Shown here in pieces: positions 5,576-8,373 of a DNA stretch of 8,373 bases (position 1 is its first letter; each line of letters starts with the position of its first letter). The notes under the pieces were generated by a model, which saw only the letters and a program-made list of their open reading frames with translations, ran no database searches and was not told where the DNA came from. The translations under genes were made by a program, and so were the position numbers. Source of the stretch: Sphingobacteriales bacterium (GTDB lineage: Bacteria > Bacteroidota > Bacteroidia > Chitinophagales > Chitinophagaceae); assembly GCA_947463665.1 (NCBI GenBank), contig CANHUD010000093.1, positions 1-8,373 on the forward strand. Direction: 5' to 3'.

Positions 5576-7491
5576 AAAAACTACTCATCACCTGCCTGTT
5601 CGCAACAGGCGTGCTGGTCTCCGCCGCACAGGAAAAATCGTTGTCTGCCCGTATGGCAGAAACGGTTATGACCATCTGGAAAGATTCGTTCGCACTGGGT
5701 GGCGGTCCGGTTAAATGGTCATACGATATGGGCGTTATTCTCAAAGGCTTCGAGAATATCTGGAGCCACACTGGCGATGTCACTTATTTTAACTACATCC
5801 AGAAACAGATGGATGTGTTCATACAGAACGATGGCAGTATTCGTGGCTATAAAAAAGAAGAATACAACATCGATCATATCAACAATGGGAAACTGGCACT
5901 GTTGCTGTTCCGGGTAACGGGCAAGGATAAATACCTGAAAGCCTCGCAGCTCCTGCGCAGCCAGTTACAGTCGCACCCGCGGACCAACGAAGGTGGTTTC
6001 TGGCATAAAAAAATTTATCCCTACCAAATGTGGCTGGACGGACTCTACATGGGTGCACCATTTTATGCAGAATATGCTATGCTATCCGGAGAGGATAGTG
6101 CTTACAACGATATAGTCAATCAGTTTGTATGGATGGAGCAACATACACGGGATTCCAAAACCGGTCTGCTCTACCACGGATGGGATGAAAGTCGGCAAAT
6201 GAAATGGGCCAATCCACAAACCGGAACATCTTCCTTTTTCTGGTCGCGCGCTATGGGCTGGTACGCTTCCGCTATTTTGGATGTACTTGATTATTTCCCG
6301 GCAGACCATCCCAGACGCGGAGAATTGATCGCGATTCTGAACCGCCTGATGGCAGCGGTAGTAAAACAACAGGATCCCGCAACCGGTGTGTGGAAAGACA
6401 TCCTGGCGTATAATGGTCCGGATAAAGAGAAGAACTATTTTGAGGCCTCCGCCAGCTGCCAGTTTGTGTATGCGCTGGCCAAAGGTGCCCGAAACGGATA
6501 TCTGCCGGTAACATTTATTGTTCAGGCACGGAAGGGATGGGAAGGCATTAAAAAGACATTCGTTAAAGAAGAAAACGGGCAGACCAATCTGCACGGAACC
6601 GTTAAGGTATCCGGGCTGGGAGGTAATCCTTACCGCGATGGAAGTTTCGCCTATTACATGAGCGAACCGGTGATTGTGAACGATCCCAAAGGAATGGGGG
6701 CTTTCCTGTTGGCCGCCTCAGAAATGGAAGTGGTACCCACTATGGCCGATGCCTATGGAAAACAGGTGCTGATGGATGATTATTTCAACAGTGAGAAAAA
6801 GAAAAATATATTTGGGAAAGATGTCTCCTGGCATTACAAATGGCAGGAACGCGATCATGGCGGGTTCTATATGTTCGGACAGATATTCCGCAAGCACGGT
6901 TACCGGCTCGCCACCCTGAGCAAGGCTCCCACTGCAGAGTTGCTGAAAAATGCTTCGGTGTATGTAATGGTGGATCCTGATACCCAAAAGGAAACACCCC
7001 ATCCGAATTTCATGGACGAAGCCTCCGCTGATATAATATATAAATGGGTTAGTAATGGCGGTAAGCTTCTCATGATGCTGAACGATAGTACGAATGCTGA
7101 TTTTGAACATTTCAATATACTATCCAAAAAGTTTGGTATTGCCTTCAACGAAAATTTACGCCATGATGTGTTCAATGACCGGTTTGAAATGGCTGAACTT
7201 CCGGTAGAGTCCGATCATCCCATTTTTCGGACCGCGCGAAAACTTTTCATTAAACAGCTCTGCACACAAACGCTCCAGTCTCCGGCAGTATCCGTCTACG
7301 GCGAAAACGGAGAGGTGTATATGTCGGTAGCACAGATCGGCAAAGGTTTTGTCTTTGCCATTGGTGACCCCTGGCTGTACAATGAATATGTGGATGGCCG
7401 TAAACTACCGGCACGTTTTGATAACTACAAAGCGGCTGAAGATCTGGTCGGCTGGTTTGTGAAACCCATAATCCCGGCTGCCATAAAATGA
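5572..7491 (+). CDS. GH105 unsaturated uronyl hydrolase with C-terminal DUF4350-like domain
   Basis: This is a two-domain exported enzyme of 639 aa. Residues 1-19 are a signal peptide ending SAA|Q. Residues about 25-390 form a GH105 (YteR/YesR-like) alpha/alpha-barrel that removes the terminal 4,5-unsaturated galacturonic acid from oligosaccharides left by pectate or rhamnogalacturonan lyases. Visible marks are KWSYDMGV (48-55), DHINNGK (101-107), YQMWLDGLYMGAPF (151-164) with Asp156 as the likely catalytic acid, HGWDESRQMKWANP (202-215), FFWSRAMGWY (222-231) and GNPYRDGSFAYYMSEP (351-366). Single-domain GH105 enzymes are about 370 aa, so the extra part from about 395 to 635 is a second domain. 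It begins VLMDDYFNSE, contains WVSNGGKLLMML and ends VFAIGDPWLYNEYVDGR, resembling the DUF4350/GATase-like fold whose role is unknown. The start overlaps the GH28 stop by ATGA, and the stop overlaps the small ORF at 7488 by ATGA. GH88 is the closest alternative for the first domain. Confidence 0.92.
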   Translation: MKKLLITCLFATGVLVSAAQEKSLSARMAETVMTIWKDSFALGGGPVKWSYDMGVILKGFENIWSHTGDVTYFNYIQKQMDVFIQNDGSIRGYKKEEYNIDHINNGKLALLLFRVTGKDKYLKASQLLRSQLQSHPRTNEGGFWHKKIYPYQMWLDGLYMGAPFYAEYAMLSGEDSAYNDIVNQFVWMEQHTRDSKTGLLYHGWDESRQMKWANPQTGTSSFFWSRAMGWYASAILDVLDYFPADHPRRGELIAILNRLMAAVVKQQDPATGVWKDILAYNGPDKEKNYFEASASCQFVYALAKGARNGYLPVTFIVQARKGWEGIKKTFVKEENGQTNLHGTVKVSGLGGNPYRDGSFAYYMSEPVIVNDPKGMGAFLLAASEMEVVPTMADAYGKQVLMDDYFNSEKKKNIFGKDVSWHYKWQERDHGGFYMFGQIFRKHGYRLATLSKAPTAELLKNASVYVMVDPDTQKETPHPNFMDEASADIIYKWVSNGGKLLMMLNDSTNADFEHFNILSKKFGIAFNENLRHDVFNDRFEMAELPVESDHPIFRTARKLFIKQLCTQTLQSPAVSVYGENGEVYMSVAQIGKGFVFAIGDPWLYNEYVDGRKLPARFDNYKAAEDLVGWFVKPIIPAAIK

Positions 7492-7571
7492 GAATATATT
7501 TCATTATTATATTTCTGTCACTGGCGGGTTTTATAAAAAATAAGTATAACCTGCTGGGATCCCTTAAATAA
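7488..7571 (+). CDS. 27-codon ORF, signal-peptide-like remnant or small membrane peptide
   Basis: This short ORF starts on an ATGA overlap with the GH105 stop, as the two previous genes of the operon do, and ends in TAA 6 bp before the uxaB start. It encodes MRIYFIIIFLSLAGF, a basic start plus a strongly hydrophobic run, then a short polar tail (KNKYNLLGSLK) with no cleavage site or mature domain. The simplest reading is the surviving 5' end of a deleted gene for an exported protein, with the start signal and signal peptide kept and the remainder lost. A functional small membrane peptide, or an ORF translated only to pass ribosomes on to uxaB, is possible. No family is recognised. Confidence 0.4.
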   Translation: MRIYFIIIFLSLAGFIKNKYNLLGSLK

Positions 7572-7577
7572 CTAACT

Positions 7578-8373
7578 ATGCAACTCAGTGCTGAAGCGCT
7601 AATACGGATGAAAGGAAAGGATGCCGCTGAACATCTGACGCAGAAATTTCCTGAAAAAATCCTGCAATTTGGAACCGGTGTACTGCTTCGCGCGTTGCCG
7701 GATTATTTTATTGATAAAGCCAATAAGCAGGGTATTTTCAGGGGCAGGGTGGTGGTGGTGAAATCTACAGAATCCGACAGCAGTGCCTTTGACCGTCAGA
7801 ATGGGCTTTACACTGTTTGTGTCCGGGGTATTGAAAACGGAGCAGCGGTGAGTGAAAACATCCTCAATAGCTCAATCAGCCGGGTACTCAGCGCGCAGTC
7901 TCAATGGAAAGAAATACTGGATTGTGCGTCCAATCCGGATATCGACATTGTACTATCGAATACTACTGAAGTGGGCATCCAATTAGTGAACGATGACATC
8001 CATTCAGCGCCGCCGGTTTCTTTTCCGGGTAAACTGCTTGCTTTTCTCTATGCCCGATACAAGTTTTTTCAGGGAGCTCCCAACAAAGGAATGGTGATCG
8101 TACCAACAGAACTGATCACCGATAACGGATCAACACTCGAGCGCATTGTACTGGAACTGGCTCATCGGAACCAACTCGAATTTGCCTTTATAGAATGGCT
8201 GGAACAGGCCAATCATTTCTGTAATTCACTGGTCGATCGAATTGTTCCGGGTAAACCTGCTCCCGATGTAAAGGCTGAGTTAGAAACAGCACTCGGTTAT
8301 ACCGATGAACTGCTCACCATGAGCGAGTCTTTCCGGTTATGGGCCATCGAAGGAGACGATGCCATTCGTGAAC
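7578..8373 (+). CDS. uxaB: Tagaturonate reductase (altronate oxidoreductase), N-terminal part
   Basis: This is the first 265 residues of an NAD-dependent enzyme of the mannitol-dehydrogenase family that interconverts D-tagaturonate and D-altronate in the galacturonate isomerase pathway. Enteric UxaB is about 480 aa, so roughly half is outside the window. Visible marks are KILQFGTGVLLRALPDYFID (27-46), which holds the nucleotide-binding glycine region, RVVVVKST (57-64), QNGLYTVCVRG (74-84), IVLSNTTEVGI (124-134), VPTELITDNG (175-184) and CNSLVDRIVPGKP (215-227). The catalytic lysine region of this family lies further on and cannot be checked. There is no signal peptide, so it is cytoplasmic, unlike the three enzymes before it. 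The ATG has no clear Shine-Dalgarno sequence and follows the small ORF by 6 bp, so it is probably the next gene of the same operon. Fructuronate reductase (uxuB) is the main alternative; the pectin context favours uxaB. Confidence 0.9.
   Translation, partial: MQLSAEALIRMKGKDAAEHLTQKFPEKILQFGTGVLLRALPDYFIDKANKQGIFRGRVVVVKSTESDSSAFDRQNGLYTVCVRGIENGAAVSENILNSSISRVLSAQSQWKEILDCASNPDIDIVLSNTTEVGIQLVNDDIHSAPPVSFPGKLLAFLYARYKFFQGAPNKGMVIVPTELITDNGSTLERIVLELAHRNQLEFAFIEWLEQANHFCNSLVDRIVPGKPAPDVKAELETALGYTDELLTMSESFRLWAIEGDDAIRE

Overview
The window looks like chromosomal DNA of a plant-polysaccharide-using member of the Bacteroidota, plausibly of the Chitinophagaceae or a related Cytophaga-like group. 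This is inferred from protein style: Ala|Gln signal-peptide ends, a two-domain GH105 protein, weak or absent Shine-Dalgarno sequences, and ATGA stop/start overlaps. No rRNA or other phylogenetic marker is present, so the placement is tentative. I saw no tRNA, rRNA, CRISPR array, insertion sequence or phage gene.

Left part (1-2696): housekeeping and stress metabolism. The 3' end of a serine O-acetyltransferase gene (cysE) overlaps a complete cysteine synthase B gene (cysM) by ATGA, giving a cysteine biosynthesis pair. Converging on cysM with a 4-bp overlap is an NAD(P)H-dependent nitroreductase on the minus strand. Across a 100-bp divergent gap lies an exported dienelactone-hydrolase-family protein.

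Middle gap (2697-2930, 234 bp): this holds no convincing gene. It contains an imperfect stem-loop built from two copies of CACTTGTG and, 30 bp before the next gene, a perfect 14-bp palindrome with a central CG, which is a candidate operator.

Right part (2931-8373): a compact pectin/galacturonate operon. Its order is an exported alpha/beta-hydrolase esterase, a periplasmic GH28 polygalacturonase-like enzyme, a GH105 unsaturated uronyl hydrolase with a C-terminal DUF4350-like domain, a 27-codon ORF that looks like an orphaned signal peptide, and the start of tagaturonate reductase (uxaB), cut by the window end. Each junction from the esterase to the small ORF is an ATGA overlap, so the genes are probably cotranscribed and translationally coupled. 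The likely flow is removal of ester decorations, cleavage of the galacturonan backbone, release of terminal sugars from oligomers in the periplasm, then uptake and cytoplasmic reduction of tagaturonate derived from galacturonate. No transporter, SusC/SusD pair, polysaccharide lyase or regulator gene is in the window. They would have to lie elsewhere, especially a lyase, because GH105 enzymes need lyase-made unsaturated ends.

I did not find a clearly new system. The most unusual items are the signal-peptide remnant inside the operon, the GH105-linked accessory domain, the palindrome before the operon, and the CACTTGTG motif flanking the hydrolase gene.
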